From: Vibrio amylolyticus
GTDB taxonomy: Bacteria; Pseudomonadota; Gammaproteobacteria; Enterobacterales; Vibrionaceae
Direction: 5' to 3'
Length of the DNA: 64,000 bases
NCBI RefSeq assembly: GCF_023145695.1
Contig: NZ_JAJHVV010000009.1
Location: 62,001 to 126,000 of the forward strand
Below, piece by piece: positions 45,408 through 54,484 of the stretch. Every line of letters starts with the position of its first letter. Position 1 is the stretch's first letter. The notes beneath the pieces were generated by a model. That model worked only from the letters and a program-made list of their open reading frames with translations. It ran no database searches and was not told the DNA's origin. Position numbers and translations under genes: made by a program.

Positions 45408-46268
45408 ATGGGTATTCAGAACGTTATCATTATTTTGGGAAAGCGCCTACAAGGGAACAAATTAACCTTGGAGGGAAAGAGCCGCGTTGATGCGCTCATC
45501 AATCACCTTCCGAATGTTAACCCCAATGATACTGCATTGTTGTTTTGTGGTGGCACCACCAACGGCCAAACCCTGTCTGAATCTCAAGCTATGTTTGACT
45601 ACTTTATGTCATCATCTAGCACTTCCATATTTCCTAAGCACCAAATTGTACTAGAGCAAGATTCGACAAGTACTGTTGAGAATATTCAACATGGTTCTAA
45701 AGCTCTATTGGATAGTGGTTTGGTTGATGGTGACACGGTTTTAACTGTCACTTTTGTTTCGAATGAGTATCACCTTGGGCGAATTTTTGAAATTCAGAAG
45801 CTTATGGATGAGCAAGGTTTGTTAGGCGTATTGTGGAAAAAGTGCTTGGCGCTAGGAGTCTCACTTAATATCCCTTACCAACTTGAAGAGCATATTGCGG
45901 TCCCTTACCCTTATCATGGCCCCAACGCGAGTTTATTTTTGTATGTAGAGTCGTTGACGACCTATCGGGTTTACTTAGAAGGGGTTGTTGCTGGGGTATT
46001 TGCGCGTAATTTGGATCTGGTTAGAGATGTTCCTTATAAGCTAGCTCTATCAGCGTTAGAAGAAATAAAACGGTTACTGAATGGCAATGATGATTACATA
46101 GCATTGAGGCTTCTCATTGCAACATTGGAGAGCGTTGTAATAGAGACTCATCCAAACAGGTCAATAAAAAAGGTAAGGGAGTATCTCGCAGTGCTAGATA
46201 CAAACCTTACCTTATTGAATCGCTATTTAGATCCAGAAAGTGAATTAAACACCCGCTGGTGGCGATAA
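45408..46268 (+). CDS. YdcF/SanA/ElyC (DUF218)-family protein
   Basis: The product is 286 residues from the ATG at 45408 (an adjacent TTG is in frame). The DUF218 core is visible: VIIILGKRLQGNKLTLEGKSRVDAL, FCGGTTNGQTLSESQAM, VEDSTSTVEN-like EQDSTSTVENIQHGSKA and FVSNEYHLGRIF. E. coli YdcF binds S-adenosylmethionine and ElyC/SanA affect the envelope; function here is open. The C-terminal third is helical and specific to longer YdcF-like forms. It is convergent with the small lipoprotein gene. Confidence 0.78.
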   Translation: MGIQNVIIILGKRLQGNKLTLEGKSRVDALINHLPNVNPNDTALLFCGGTTNGQTLSESQAMFDYFMSSSSTSIFPKHQIVLEQDSTSTVENIQHGSKALLDSGLVDGDTVLTVTFVSNEYHLGRIFEIQKLMDEQGLLGVLWKKCLALGVSLNIPYQLEEHIAVPYPYHGPNASLFLYVESLTTYRVYLEGVVAGVFARNLDLVRDVPYKLALSALEEIKRLLNGNDDYIALRLLIATLESVVIETHPNRSIKKVREYLAVLDTNLTLLNRYLDPESELNTRWWR

Positions 46269-46281
46269 TGACTCTCGACGA

Positions 46282-46542
46282 TTATTTCTCTTTCTCTTGT
46301 TCTTGAGCATTGCGGTAATATTCCCATTGCTCCATTCGTTCTTCATCGGAAAGAACACAGTAAGTCACACGTATCTCATTTTCAGTGACAGTTTCGAGTT
46401 TACCATCTTGCTGAACACAGTAAACTGAAGCTGGATTTGCCATAGACGTATACTCTTTAACCTCATATTCATCAGGTTCGCTTGAGCAGCCAGCCAGCAC
46501 AGCAACGGCTGCTAAACTCGCAAAAATATAGGTTTTTTTCAT
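46282..46542 (-). CDS. Small DUF333-like lipoprotein
   Basis: From the ATG at 46542 (GGAG six bases upstream) the product is 86 residues with a lipoprotein signal peptide and lipobox (LAGCSS, Cys near 19). The mature part PASVYCVQQDGKLETVTENEIRVTYCVLSDEERMEQWEYYRN has the two-Cys DUF333 pattern; such proteins are sometimes called putative haemolysins without proof. It ends in a charged tail. Confidence 0.82.
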   Translation of the reverse strand: MKKTYIFASLAAVAVLAGCSSEPDEYEVKEYTSMANPASVYCVQQDGKLETVTENEIRVTYCVLSDEERMEQWEYYRNAQEQEKEK

Positions 46543-46727
46543 TATGTTCTCCAAATAAACACCTTTATGTCTTAAGTCAGTATAAAAGAACCTTTAAAAA
46601 ATATTGTGTTAAGTTTGTCAAAAAATTGAAGATGTCTAGAATTAAAGCAAGTAGTACCTTAATGATGCATTGATTTGAAAAATAATGCGAAACCAAGGGA
46701 ACATAAAATACCAAGTAAGGGTCAAGG

Positions 46728-47660
46728 ATGTCAGTGAAGAAATTTCGTTTAGTTACTCGCAGTGATTTTGATGGCTTAGTCTGTGCCGTACTATTAAAAC
46801 AGCTTGATCTTATTGAAGAAATTACGTTTGTTCACCCTAAAGATATGCAGGATGGAAAAGTAACTATTACAGAAAATGATATTGTTACAAATCTTCCTTA
46901 TGTCTCTCATGCGCACCTAGTGTTCGATCACCATCTTTCTGAAAAGCTGCGCAATCCCGGTGAACATAAGAACCATATTATCGAACCCGATACGCCTTCA
47001 GCAGCACGTGTGGTTTGGAACTATTACGGTGGTGTTGAGACGTTTCCAAACGAGTGGCTTGACATGATGGAGGCCGTTGATAAAGGGGACTCTGCGAACT
47101 TTACTCGTGATGAGGTGCTTGACTCAACAGGGTGGAACTTACTCAATTTCTTAATGGATGCGAGAACTGGGTTAGGTCGTTTCCGCGAGTTTAGAATCTC
47201 GAATTATCAACTCATGATGGATCTAATTGATTTTTGTAAGACACATTCGATAGAAGAGATCCTCGACTTACCCGACGTGATGGAACGAGTTAGCATGTAT
47301 CGCGAACATGAAAACTTGTTTAAAGAGCAAATTGTTCGCTGTGCAACTGTTTATCATAATTTAGTTGTTCTTGATCTTACCAAAGAAGAGACAATCTATG
47401 CAGGGAATCGGTTCATGATTTATGCCGTTTTCCCGCAATGCAATATATCCATCCATAAAATGTGGGGCTTTCAAAAGCAGAACATTGTCTTTGCAACGGG
47501 TAAATCGATCTTTGATAAAGGCTCAAAAACCAATGTAGGCGAACTCATGCTCAAACATGGTGGGGGTGGGCATAAAGCTGCAGGTACTTGCCAAATTAGC
47601 ATTGAAAAAGCCACCGAAGTAGAGCAAGAATTGATTGAAAGAATAACAGGGGATGGTTAA
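46728..47660 (+). CDS. DHH-family phosphoesterase
   Basis: A 310-residue protein with the DHH superfamily motifs: RSDFDGLVCAVLL (metal Asp pair), FDHHLSE (DHH), a central helical region, and the DHHA1 C-terminus GGGGHKAAGTCQ. The family includes NrnA-type oligoribonuclease/pAp phosphatase and exopolyphosphatase-related proteins; no extra CBS or RecJ nuclease domains are present. The cellular role is most likely short RNA or nucleotide phosphate hydrolysis. Confidence 0.82.
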   Translation: MSVKKFRLVTRSDFDGLVCAVLLKQLDLIEEITFVHPKDMQDGKVTITENDIVTNLPYVSHAHLVFDHHLSEKLRNPGEHKNHIIEPDTPSAARVVWNYYGGVETFPNEWLDMMEAVDKGDSANFTRDEVLDSTGWNLLNFLMDARTGLGRFREFRISNYQLMMDLIDFCKTHSIEEILDLPDVMERVSMYREHENLFKEQIVRCATVYHNLVVLDLTKEETIYAGNRFMIYAVFPQCNISIHKMWGFQKQNIVFATGKSIFDKGSKTNVGELMLKHGGGGHKAAGTCQISIEKATEVEQELIERITGDG

Positions 47661-47741
47661 CACTATAACTAGGCGTTGGATTCAGGCATAAATGGTTGAG
47701 GAATAAACTGTTCCGTTATAAACGCTTCAGCGATAAATTAG

Positions 47742-47771
47742 AGAGGCACAATATACTAGTATTGTGCCTCT
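47742..47771. terminator. Strong inverted repeat between convergent genes, probable terminator
   Basis: AGAGGCACAATA pairs perfectly with TATTGTGCCTCT around six bases. The T-run is weak on both strands, so termination is inferred from its strength and position. Confidence 0.55.
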
Positions 47772-47841
47772 ATTAGTTTGACTGTTTTGACTCAAGTGCA
47801 CCTAGGAACATCACGGTGATTTGGCGTTCGATGATTGGGCC

Positions 47842-48876
47842 TTAAAGTGGCATTACACGGTTTCTACCTAGTTGCTTTGCTTCGTACAGTAGTGCATCAG
47901 TTCGATCAACCAGCATTTCAACGGAGTCCCCTTTTTGGAACTCTGCTACTCCGAATGAAGCGGTAATATTCGCAATCTGCTTACCAGAGCGGCGATCTTT
48001 GATTGAGAGCTTTTCAAGGCCTCGACGAAGTGTTTCGGCGAACTGTCGTGCAATTCTAATAGATTTATTGGGTACAACTAAAGCAAACTCTTCTCCGCCA
48101 AATCGATAGGCTGTTATGCCTTCTCTACAACTTGTCTGTAGCCTTTTCGCTAACGCCCTAATGACGGTATCGCCAAATAAGTGCCCATAGTTATCGTTAA
48201 AGCTCTTAAAGTGATCGATATCAAGCAAAATAAGGCACATAGGTTGCTCTGCATGACAAAGAGAAAAAAGGTCTGCATCAAATGCTCTGCGATTGTAAAG
48301 GCTTGATAGACTATCAAACAGTGCGTCTTGCTGAACTTCAGCAAGCTGAGACTTTAGCCGAGAGATTTCTTGTGTTGCCGTACTGAGTTGCCCGTTCAAA
48401 AAGTCAGTTGAATTTCGAATCTCTCGAGATTCAGAAACCAATTGGCGGATGACCCCCATGACTTCATCAATCGATAAACCTTCTTTCTCTACGCGACTAA
48501 GATCGGTAAAGCTTTTGTCTATGAACTGAGAGAATGAGGAAGTATCAGAAAGAGTATCCGTCATTGAACTGGCAACTTCGTTCACCAACACTTCAATATT
48601 TTCTCTAAGATTAGTGAGGTCCGTTTCAGCCTTATCAGCGACATAATTATTATACAGCTCTTTTCCAGCTGCTGGAGGGCACAGGCCATAATTCTCGACA
48701 AGCATGTCGAGCTCCTGATTGAGTTCAGGGTTACTTTCATCGACGTAGGTGTACCATACTGCATAATTTGCAGGCGTTGCAGCAACGTGATTTTTCATCA
48801 TCAATGGCACTGCTTTTTTCAAATTTGCAGTCGATTTCTTGAAGTCGTCGCTCGTCATTTCTATTTTTGCTGCCAT
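47842..48876 (-). CDS. GGDEF diguanylate cyclase with helical N-terminal region
   Basis: About 344 residues from the ATG at 48876. The first 170 residues are soluble and helical (TSDDFKKSTANLKKAVPLMMKNHVAATPANYAVWYTYV, in parts), a pattern common to cytosolic Vibrio diguanylate cyclases, ending in a coiled-coil stretch (LNGQLSTATQEISRLKSQLAEVQQ). The GGDEF domain has DSLSSLYNRRAFD, LLDIDHFKSFNDNYGHLFGD and the active-site RFGGEEFALVVP. The I-site is degenerate (REGI in place of RxxD), so feedback inhibition may be weak. It should synthesise c-di-GMP. Confidence 0.88.
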   Translation of the reverse strand: MAAKIEMTSDDFKKSTANLKKAVPLMMKNHVAATPANYAVWYTYVDESNPELNQELDMLVENYGLCPPAAGKELYNNYVADKAETDLTNLRENIEVLVNEVASSMTDTLSDTSSFSQFIDKSFTDLSRVEKEGLSIDEVMGVIRQLVSESREIRNSTDFLNGQLSTATQEISRLKSQLAEVQQDALFDSLSSLYNRRAFDADLFSLCHAEQPMCLILLDIDHFKSFNDNYGHLFGDTVIRALAKRLQTSCREGITAYRFGGEEFALVVPNKSIRIARQFAETLRRGLEKLSIKDRRSGKQIANITASFGVAEFQKGDSVEMLVDRTDALLYEAKQLGRNRVMPL

Positions 48877-48989
48877 AGCTAACAAATACTTATAAACCTA
48901 AGATTAGTTGATTAATTGAATGTTTGCTTCAAAACTGTCCGCCTATTTTAGCAATTGTGATCACGATGAATAGCCAATAAAATCAAGCT

Positions 48990-49886
48990 TTAGCCAACTT
49001 TAATTGCGGTTGGAGATTTAACCTGTCGAATTGCTATAATAATCTGCGGTAGTAGAGACATTACAATCATGCCAAACATTAGCGCATATTGATAGGTAGT
49101 AAATGAGTCACCTATTAGTAGCAGACCACTGACGATTCCAGCAATAGGATTCGCGATGCTACCAAACGTGAAATCAACGACCGACATTTTCTGTAGTAAC
49201 CAAACATACATGCCATAACTCAGTGCCGTGTTAAAGCCAACCACCCACAGTAAACCTGCAAAGTTATTACCATTAAAATTGTTGTATACATCAATATACG
49301 GTGTTGAATCGATAAAGAAGTGAAATAGTGACGCGAGAGACAAAATGACACCACCTATCACGAGCTGCCATGTTAATACTCCCCACCAATCCATTTTATT
49401 ACCCAATGACTTTGTAATGGTACTTCCAACAACAATACACATGATGGCTGCCAACATTGCCCCTAAGCCAATGGGGTTGAGGCTAATTGAGTTTGGATCA
49501 AAAAGTAGCCAAGCCAAAATGACTAAAGTGATACCTGAGAATGCCTGAAAAACATTGGGGCGTTTTTTCCCCACTAGCCAATGAAACACCATAGCAACGA
49601 CGGGAACAGAGACCATACCGACGCCAGAAATAGCAGAGGGAAGCGTCAGCGCCATCACAAAGATTAATCCGAAGAACGTTGCAATGTTGATCAGCCCAAG
49701 GCTAAAAAGAACTTGCCACTCTCCTTTTTTAGGCAAGGTTGGCTTAACCATTAGCAGTAATAAACCTGCAGGAAGCGCTCGCAAAGCACCTAGCAGCAGG
49801 GGAGGCCAGTTCGGCAGCGTGTACTGCGTGACGGCATAGGTTGTGCCCCAAAAAAAAGCTGGGATCATTGCTAAAAGTATATTCAT
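48990..49886 (-). CDS. DMT-superfamily (EamA) transporter
   Basis: A 298-residue membrane protein with ten predicted helices in two EamA repeats (MIPAFFWGTTYAVTQY ... FSLGLINIATFFGLIF; WLLQKMSVVDFTFGSIANPIAGIVSGLL). EamA carriers export amino acids, metabolites or drugs. It is divergent from a MarR-family regulator gene with 123 bases between them and two operator-like palindromes in the gap, so it is very probably under that regulator's control. It could therefore be an exporter for the regulator's ligand. Confidence 0.87.
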   Translation of the reverse strand: MNILLAMIPAFFWGTTYAVTQYTLPNWPPLLLGALRALPAGLLLLMVKPTLPKKGEWQVLFSLGLINIATFFGLIFVMALTLPSAISGVGMVSVPVVAMVFHWLVGKKRPNVFQAFSGITLVILAWLLFDPNSISLNPIGLGAMLAAIMCIVVGSTITKSLGNKMDWWGVLTWQLVIGGVILSLASLFHFFIDSTPYIDVYNNFNGNNFAGLLWVVGFNTALSYGMYVWLLQKMSVVDFTFGSIANPIAGIVSGLLLIGDSFTTYQYALMFGMIVMSLLPQIIIAIRQVKSPTAIKVG

Positions 49887-49894
49887 TATTTAAC

Positions 49895-49970
49895 TATCTT
49901 CACGTTAAGATATTTTTATGGGAATTTACGCTTAAAATCACGGCTTGTAAAGTATCTTTATGTTAAGGTA
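49895..49970. promoter_or_regulatory. Two MarR-type operator palindromes in the divergent promoter region
   Basis: TATCTTCACGTTAAGATA at 49895-49912 and TATCTTTATGTTAAGGTA at 49953-49970 are 18-base copies of one near-palindromic motif (TATCTT-N6-AAGRTA), centred 58 bases apart. MarR regulators bind palindromes of this size in the shared promoter of their own gene and a transporter. Confidence 0.75.
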
Positions 49971-50009
49971 TTTTTAAGGTGAACAATTTTCTTTACGGAT
50001 AGAGTAATT

Positions 50010-50495
50010 ATGGATGCAATTGAACGTGTTGTAGAGCAATGGGCAAAAGAAAAGCCAGAACTGGATACTCAACCAATGGCGATGCTAGGGCGCTTACTCC
50101 GTGTTTCAAAGCACTTGGAAACTCATGTGGCTGACAAACATAAGCAGTATGATCTGAAGCTTGGAGAGTTTGATGTACTTGCAACGCTAAGGCGAAGTGG
50201 CAAACCCTTCAGCTTAACGCCTTCTGAATTGATCGATTCGATGATGTTGACCTCTGGTGCGATGACAAATCGTCTAGATAAACTCGAAAAGAAAGGCTTG
50301 ATCGAACGAACTCACAGTAAAGAAGATCGTCGCAGTGTATTTGTAAAGCTAACCAGAGATGGCCTAGTACTTATTGATGAAATGATGACTGAGCATGTTG
50401 CGGTTCAGACTCAATTAGTAGACTCTTTATCTAAGACTCAAATGAAACAGATGAATCAGCTGTTAACAACTTGGCTGGCACGGTTTGAGTCTTGA
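50010..50495 (+). CDS. MarR-family transcriptional regulator
   Basis: A 161-residue protein with a winged HTH typical of MarR: ADKHKQYDLKLGEFDVLATL, SLTPSELIDSMMLTSGAMTNRLDKLEKKGLIERTHSKEDRRSVFVKLT (recognition helix and wing with the conserved Asp-Arg), and dimerisation helices at both ends. It likely represses the divergent EamA transporter gene and itself until a ligand binds. Confidence 0.9.
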   Translation: MDAIERVVEQWAKEKPELDTQPMAMLGRLLRVSKHLETHVADKHKQYDLKLGEFDVLATLRRSGKPFSLTPSELIDSMMLTSGAMTNRLDKLEKKGLIERTHSKEDRRSVFVKLTRDGLVLIDEMMTEHVAVQTQLVDSLSKTQMKQMNQLLTTWLARFES

Positions 50496-50598
50496 TCTTG
50501 CTTGTCATTGCCGCTGTGTTTTGAGTTGTTGATGTGACTGATTGTCGATGCCATAGATAATAGTTAACACCCCAGAAGTGGATGAGGAAGAATAAGAT

Positions 50599-50958
50599 AT
50601 GGAGAGTCGCCAGTTAGAAGAGTTTTTGATGCAGTTTGTCGCGGCAGAACAAGACTTTCCTTTTGGCCCAGAAGTAATGGTCTTTAAAGTCAAAGGGAAG
50701 ATGTTCGCACTGCTTGGTGAGCGAAACGGCCGTTATTCCGTTAACTTAAAGTGTTCTCCTGAAGATGGAGAAGTTCTTGCCAGCCAGTTTTCGGGGATTA
50801 GTCCTGGCTATCACATGAATAAACGCCATTGGATAACCGTTGATCTTAGCCATGATGTTGAAGTGTCGATGATCAAAGATCTCTGTGAGCGATCTTATCA
50901 ATTGGTGGTCAGTAAGCTTAAGAAGTCAGATAGGGAAATGCTAAATCCGTCGGTTTAA
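50599..50958 (+). CDS. MmcQ/YjbR-family DNA-binding-fold protein
   Basis: The 119-residue protein matches the MmcQ/YjbR family: N-terminal helix ending in FPFGPEVMVFKVKGKMFALL, then VNLKCSPEDGEVLASQF, and SPGYHMNKRHWITVDL with the family's conserved Tyr, Lys-His-Trp. The fold is CyaY-like, and members are proposed to bind DNA, but no function is established. AGGAAG lies upstream; the gene is close to the MarR gene (about 100 bases). Confidence 0.85.
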   Translation: MESRQLEEFLMQFVAAEQDFPFGPEVMVFKVKGKMFALLGERNGRYSVNLKCSPEDGEVLASQFSGISPGYHMNKRHWITVDLSHDVEVSMIKDLCERSYQLVVSKLKKSDREMLNPSV

Positions 50959-51026
50959 CCCTTTGAAGTTAACCCGTTTGAGTTACCTATAGAGAGTTAG
51001 GTTGTCATTACATGACATGAAAAACT

Positions 51027-51057
51027 AAATATGCTGAGCAACGAGCTCAGCATATTT
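51027..51057. terminator. Bidirectional intrinsic terminator between yjbR-like and cheV-like genes
   Basis: AAATATGCTGAGC pairs perfectly with GCTCAGCATATTT around AACGA. Position between convergent genes supports it. Confidence 0.75.
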
Positions 51058-51095
51058 CTATCAGTGAAGGAGTGACTTCTTAGTAAATTTAGTCA

Positions 51096-52013
51096 CTACG
51101 CCGTTTGCTTACTCTCTTCAATATGTTTTGCACCTTTCAGCATGGCGCTAATTAACTCACCCGCATTAAACTTTTCCAGAGCCTCATGAGCGCCGACTTG
51201 GTGTGCGCGTTCAATACAGATTTCACTCGACAGTGAAGTATGCAAAATACAGTATGCACTGTCTAAATCGGGAGAATTTTGTACTTCAAAAGCAAGCTCA
51301 TAACCATCAAGTCCTGGCATTTCAATATCACTCACGAGAAGATCAATCGCCATGTCTGAAGAGGATTGTTTTTTCATCAGCTCTAAGGCGTCTAATCCAT
51401 TTTTACAGATCTGATAAGGAATATTGATTCGATCGAGCGCGTCGGAAAGTTGCTTTCTGGCAATTGAGGAGTCATCAACAAGTAATATGTTGAGAACTTT
51501 TAGGCGTTCACGCTCTATATCAGTGAGCATTGGAATATTGGCTGATTCATATTGAGGGTAAATCTTAGAAAGTAGTAATTCGACATCGAGCATCTGTACG
51601 ATTTGCTCATTGTGACGGGTGATTCCTGTAACAAAGACATCTTTACCTGTCGTCTCTGGTGCTGATTCAATAGAGCGCCAGTTACATTCAATAATTTTCT
51701 CAATAGAGCGAACCATAAACGCCACAATGGTGCGCAAACAGTCGGTTACGATTAAGTAGCAGCTGTCATACTCTTCAGGTTGAATTGGTCGAAATCCGAT
51801 GGCGGCTGCCATGTCGATAACAGGAACGGTCAAATCGCGAATGGTCACTGTACCCACAACGTGATGGTGAGAGTAGGGTATTTGAGTCGTCGGCATATAG
51901 GGAACAATTTCCCTTACCTTTAGAGTCCCTATAGCAAACAGTTGTTGCTGTGCGTTAAGGGTGAACATTAGCATACCTTGTGACTGGTTTGCTTTACTGG
52001 GAGTTTTAGCCAT
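51096..52013 (-). CDS. cheV: Chemotaxis coupling protein CheV (CheW-receiver)
   Basis: The product is about 305 residues from the ATG at 52013. An N-terminal CheW domain (MLMFTLNAQQQLFAIGTLKVREIVPY, VVGTVTIRDLTVPVIDMAAAIGF, ITRHNEQIVQMLDVELLL) is followed by a response-regulator receiver (ILLVDDSSIARKQLSDAL, LLVSDIEMPGLDGYELAFEV with the phosphoacceptor Asp, and late Lys ALEKFNAGEL). CheV links chemoreceptors to CheA and adapts by phosphorylation. Vibrios have several cheV paralogues away from the main che operon, as seen here. Confidence 0.9.
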   Translation of the reverse strand: MAKTPSKANQSQGMLMFTLNAQQQLFAIGTLKVREIVPYMPTTQIPYSHHHVVGTVTIRDLTVPVIDMAAAIGFRPIQPEEYDSCYLIVTDCLRTIVAFMVRSIEKIIECNWRSIESAPETTGKDVFVTGITRHNEQIVQMLDVELLLSKIYPQYESANIPMLTDIERERLKVLNILLVDDSSIARKQLSDALDRINIPYQICKNGLDALELMKKQSSSDMAIDLLVSDIEMPGLDGYELAFEVQNSPDLDSAYCILHTSLSSEICIERAHQVGAHEALEKFNAGELISAMLKGAKHIEESKQTA

Positions 52014-52206
52014 GACGTCTCTCAAAATAAACTATCTATAATAATACTAACCTATTTTACCTTGCTATCAATGCCGCACCGTATCGAAAATGTTACGAGT
52101 AATATATTTATTGATCTGACAAGGTATGCAAGTTAGATGAAGATCCCACTTGGTTCAGGTAGAATCTCGGGCATTGAGTCGTTAGATATCAGAGCAGAGA
52201 ATAAAC

Positions 52207-52485
52207 ATGGCAAGTACCGCAGCAGCGCTTCACATTTTAGTTAAGCACAAAGAGCAAGCAGAAGACATTATCAAGCAGCTGAAAAAAGGCGCAAAATTTC
52301 AAACGCTAGCGAAGAAGTACTCTAACTGTCCATCAGGTAAAAAAGGCGGTGATTTAGGGGAGTTTCGCAAAGGTCAAATGGTGCCTCAATTCGATAAAGT
52401 TTGTTTTAGTGGTGAAACACTCGTGCCTCACTTAGTAAAAACGAAATTTGGCTGGCATGTCGTGAAAGTGCTTTACAGGACATAA
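52207..52485 (+). CDS. ppiC: Parvulin-type peptidyl-prolyl cis-trans isomerase PpiC
   Basis: A 92-residue single-domain parvulin without signal peptide: [53 protein letters not shown] and [11 protein letters not shown], with the conserved His pair and Cys of the active site. E. coli PpiC is the same size and cytosolic. The gene is isolated with no adjacent partner. Confidence 0.92.
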   Translation: MASTAAALHILVKHKEQAEDIIKQLKKGAKFQTLAKKYSNCPSGKKGGDLGEFRKGQMVPQFDKVCFSGETLVPHLVKTKFGWHVVKVLYRT

Positions 52486-52827
52486 GGCTTGGAGTCTTTA
52501 CACACATTGTGAGATGAATTGCTAGAGCCTTAAATATTACTCGATGGCAGATGCATTCTGATCTGCCTTGAGTGAGTTATTTGTGCTCCTAGCCATTTGA
52601 GAGTATATGCTGAGCATATCAAGTGACCCTCTTTTAGTATCCTATTCCCTAATCATAATACTCGGCACGAGCAGTGCTAACCCCGTTCATGCTTTATCTA
52701 AATCTAAATCTAAATCTAAATTTAACGGATGCGGGTGAACTTTTTAGTTATGACTCGCGAAAATAATCTGATCGATGGTTTAACGTGGGGGTACTGACCT
52801 CTACGATGAACTTACTTAAATTTCGTT
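52486..52827. other. Intergenic region with a short tandem repeat
   Basis: No gene was recognised in these 342 bases. Four TCTAAA units lie in tandem at 52697-52720. An inverted repeat GGCAGAT/ATCTGCC (52546-52567) follows ppiC without a T-run. Confidence 0.5.
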
Positions 52828-54018
52828 ATGATAAAAAACAGACTATTAATCCATATGTTCAGTTGGGCGGTGGTTGCAGCCTCATTAACTATGCTATTGA
52901 ATGTCTATCATGAGAGTTTATTGAATGAAAAGACTTTCAGTTGGACACAAGAAGGGAAACAAAGTGATTGGGTCGTCAGTTCACCGGAACAACAAGGTTT
53001 TAACCCAAGTGAACTTATCAAGTTACACAAAAACGTAACACAAAACTCAGCTAAAAAAGTTCAATCAATGTTAATAGTTCGAAATGGTAATCTTATTTTC
53101 GAACGATATTATCTGAATAGAAGCTCCCCTGATGGAACTCCGATGCCAGACCCATATCCGCCGGCTCCAGATACATTTCATCATATGAAGTCTGTAACGA
53201 AGACAGTCACTGCAACTCTGATTGGCAATTTATTATATCAAAACTCCATCGCTAGCGTTGATACTCCTATATTTGACTACTACCAAGATGATAATGTCCC
53301 CAACATTGATTCCAAGGCAGATATCCTTATAAAGCATGCGCTTGATTTTAACAGTGGTCTTGATTGGACGGAATGGAATACCAGAAATAGTGATGCGATG
53401 AATATGTGGTTATCTAACGATCCATATGAATACATTTTTGATAAAGTCGTACTTCATACCCCAGGAGAAAAATACGTCTATCAAGGAGCGATGAGTGTGC
53501 TATTGGGTGGATTGATTGAGAAGGTTACAGGACAAAGCTTGAAAACCTATACAAGCGAAACTCTATTTACTCCTCTAAATATTGTAAATTACCATTGGTT
53601 TCCTCATGAGGTCACTGGGGATTACTTAGGCTCTTCCGGATTGTATTTAACGTCTAGAGACTTTGCTAAGTTAGGTCAACTCTATTTGAATAAGGGGCTT
53701 TGGAATGGTCATCGTATTTTTTCTAAAAAGTGGGCGAGCGAGAGCCTAGTACCGAAAGGGCGCTTTTGGGAAGATAGAACGATTCAATATGGGCGTAATT
53801 GGTGGTTTCCATTAATTAAAGTCGGAGATGAACGATTATTGATAGCAGGTATGAGGGGCGCAGGTGGGCAAGATATGTTCATAATGCCTGAATTACAGCT
53901 TATTTTTCTGATTACATCAGGTAGCTACCAACAACAAGACGAAAACTATCCTCTAGACCTAATCGCAAACTATCTTCTTCCTTCTCTTAATATCACTAAT
54001 GCTAAGCACTACCCTTGA
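52828..54018 (+). CDS. Class C beta-lactamase-fold serine hydrolase
   Basis: A 396-residue protein with an N-terminal signal/anchor (MFSWAVVAASLTMLLNVY). The beta-lactamase/transpeptidase fold shows SxxK in HHMKSVTKTVTATLIG, a YxG-type second motif in EKYVYQGAMSVLLGG (Tyr-Gln-Gly in place of the usual Tyr-x-Asn) and a Gly-rich third motif GAGGQ. This is the esterase/6-aminohexanoate-hydrolase-like type rather than a true drug-resistance enzyme (inference). No ribosome site precedes the ATG. It stands alone. Confidence 0.82.
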   Translation: MIKNRLLIHMFSWAVVAASLTMLLNVYHESLLNEKTFSWTQEGKQSDWVVSSPEQQGFNPSELIKLHKNVTQNSAKKVQSMLIVRNGNLIFERYYLNRSSPDGTPMPDPYPPAPDTFHHMKSVTKTVTATLIGNLLYQNSIASVDTPIFDYYQDDNVPNIDSKADILIKHALDFNSGLDWTEWNTRNSDAMNMWLSNDPYEYIFDKVVLHTPGEKYVYQGAMSVLLGGLIEKVTGQSLKTYTSETLFTPLNIVNYHWFPHEVTGDYLGSSGLYLTSRDFAKLGQLYLNKGLWNGHRIFSKKWASESLVPKGRFWEDRTIQYGRNWWFPLIKVGDERLLIAGMRGAGGQDMFIMPELQLIFLITSGSYQQQDENYPLDLIANYLLPSLNITNAKHYP

Positions 54019-54145
54019 TGCTTCTTTGTATCTTCGAGCTAGCTAAAGCGGTGCTAGCTCATCTTTGCCCTCTATTAACAAACGAAACGATGCGGATGAA
54101 CGGATAAGGATGTCAATTCACCGATTCCAACTTAATGGATGATTT

Positions 54146-54484
54146 TCAGTCCATTCGGGTTATAAAGGTTTTCTCGTCATCCACAAAAGCCACAAAACCG
54201 TCGTGGTAGATAAACACTCGGCCACGCCCCTCAACTAGGCAGGCAAGCTGTGGGTTCAAATCTTCTTTGTTATCGTTGCTTTGATAGGTGCCGGTATCGG
54301 TGATGACGCCGCTGAATGTGGGCAAATGCCCGTAAGTGCGCTTGGCTTGATCAATCAGGCTTAATTCGCTATCGGTAGAGAAGCAAGATGGAATCGCACT
54401 GGCTTCTTCGATAAACATAGTTTTCAGTTCTTCAAAAGCTGTAATCACTAGCCAGTCGATGCCGTTAACGTGATGGATAAACAT
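54146..54484 (-). CDS. Hypothetical protein, about 112 residues
   Basis: I do not recognise this protein. From the ATG at 54484 it encodes a cytosolic alpha/beta protein with GIDWLVITAFEELKTMFIEEAS near the start and strands FSGVITDTG, RVFIYHDGFVAFVDDEKTF near the end. The codon usage and smooth fold suggest a real gene. No neighbour gives a hint about function. Confidence 0.55.
   Translation of the reverse strand: MFIHHVNGIDWLVITAFEELKTMFIEEASAIPSCFSTDSELSLIDQAKRTYGHLPTFSGVITDTGTYQSNDNKEDLNPQLACLVEGRGRVFIYHDGFVAFVDDEKTFITRMD

Noticed and set aside
52697..52720. TCTAAA tandem repeats as a promoter switch
   Set aside because: Only four units, outside any recognisable promoter spacing, and the next start codon is more than 100 bases away.
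52828..54018. Beta-lactam resistance gene
   Set aside because: The second motif is altered and the overall pattern fits generic serine hydrolases or esterases.
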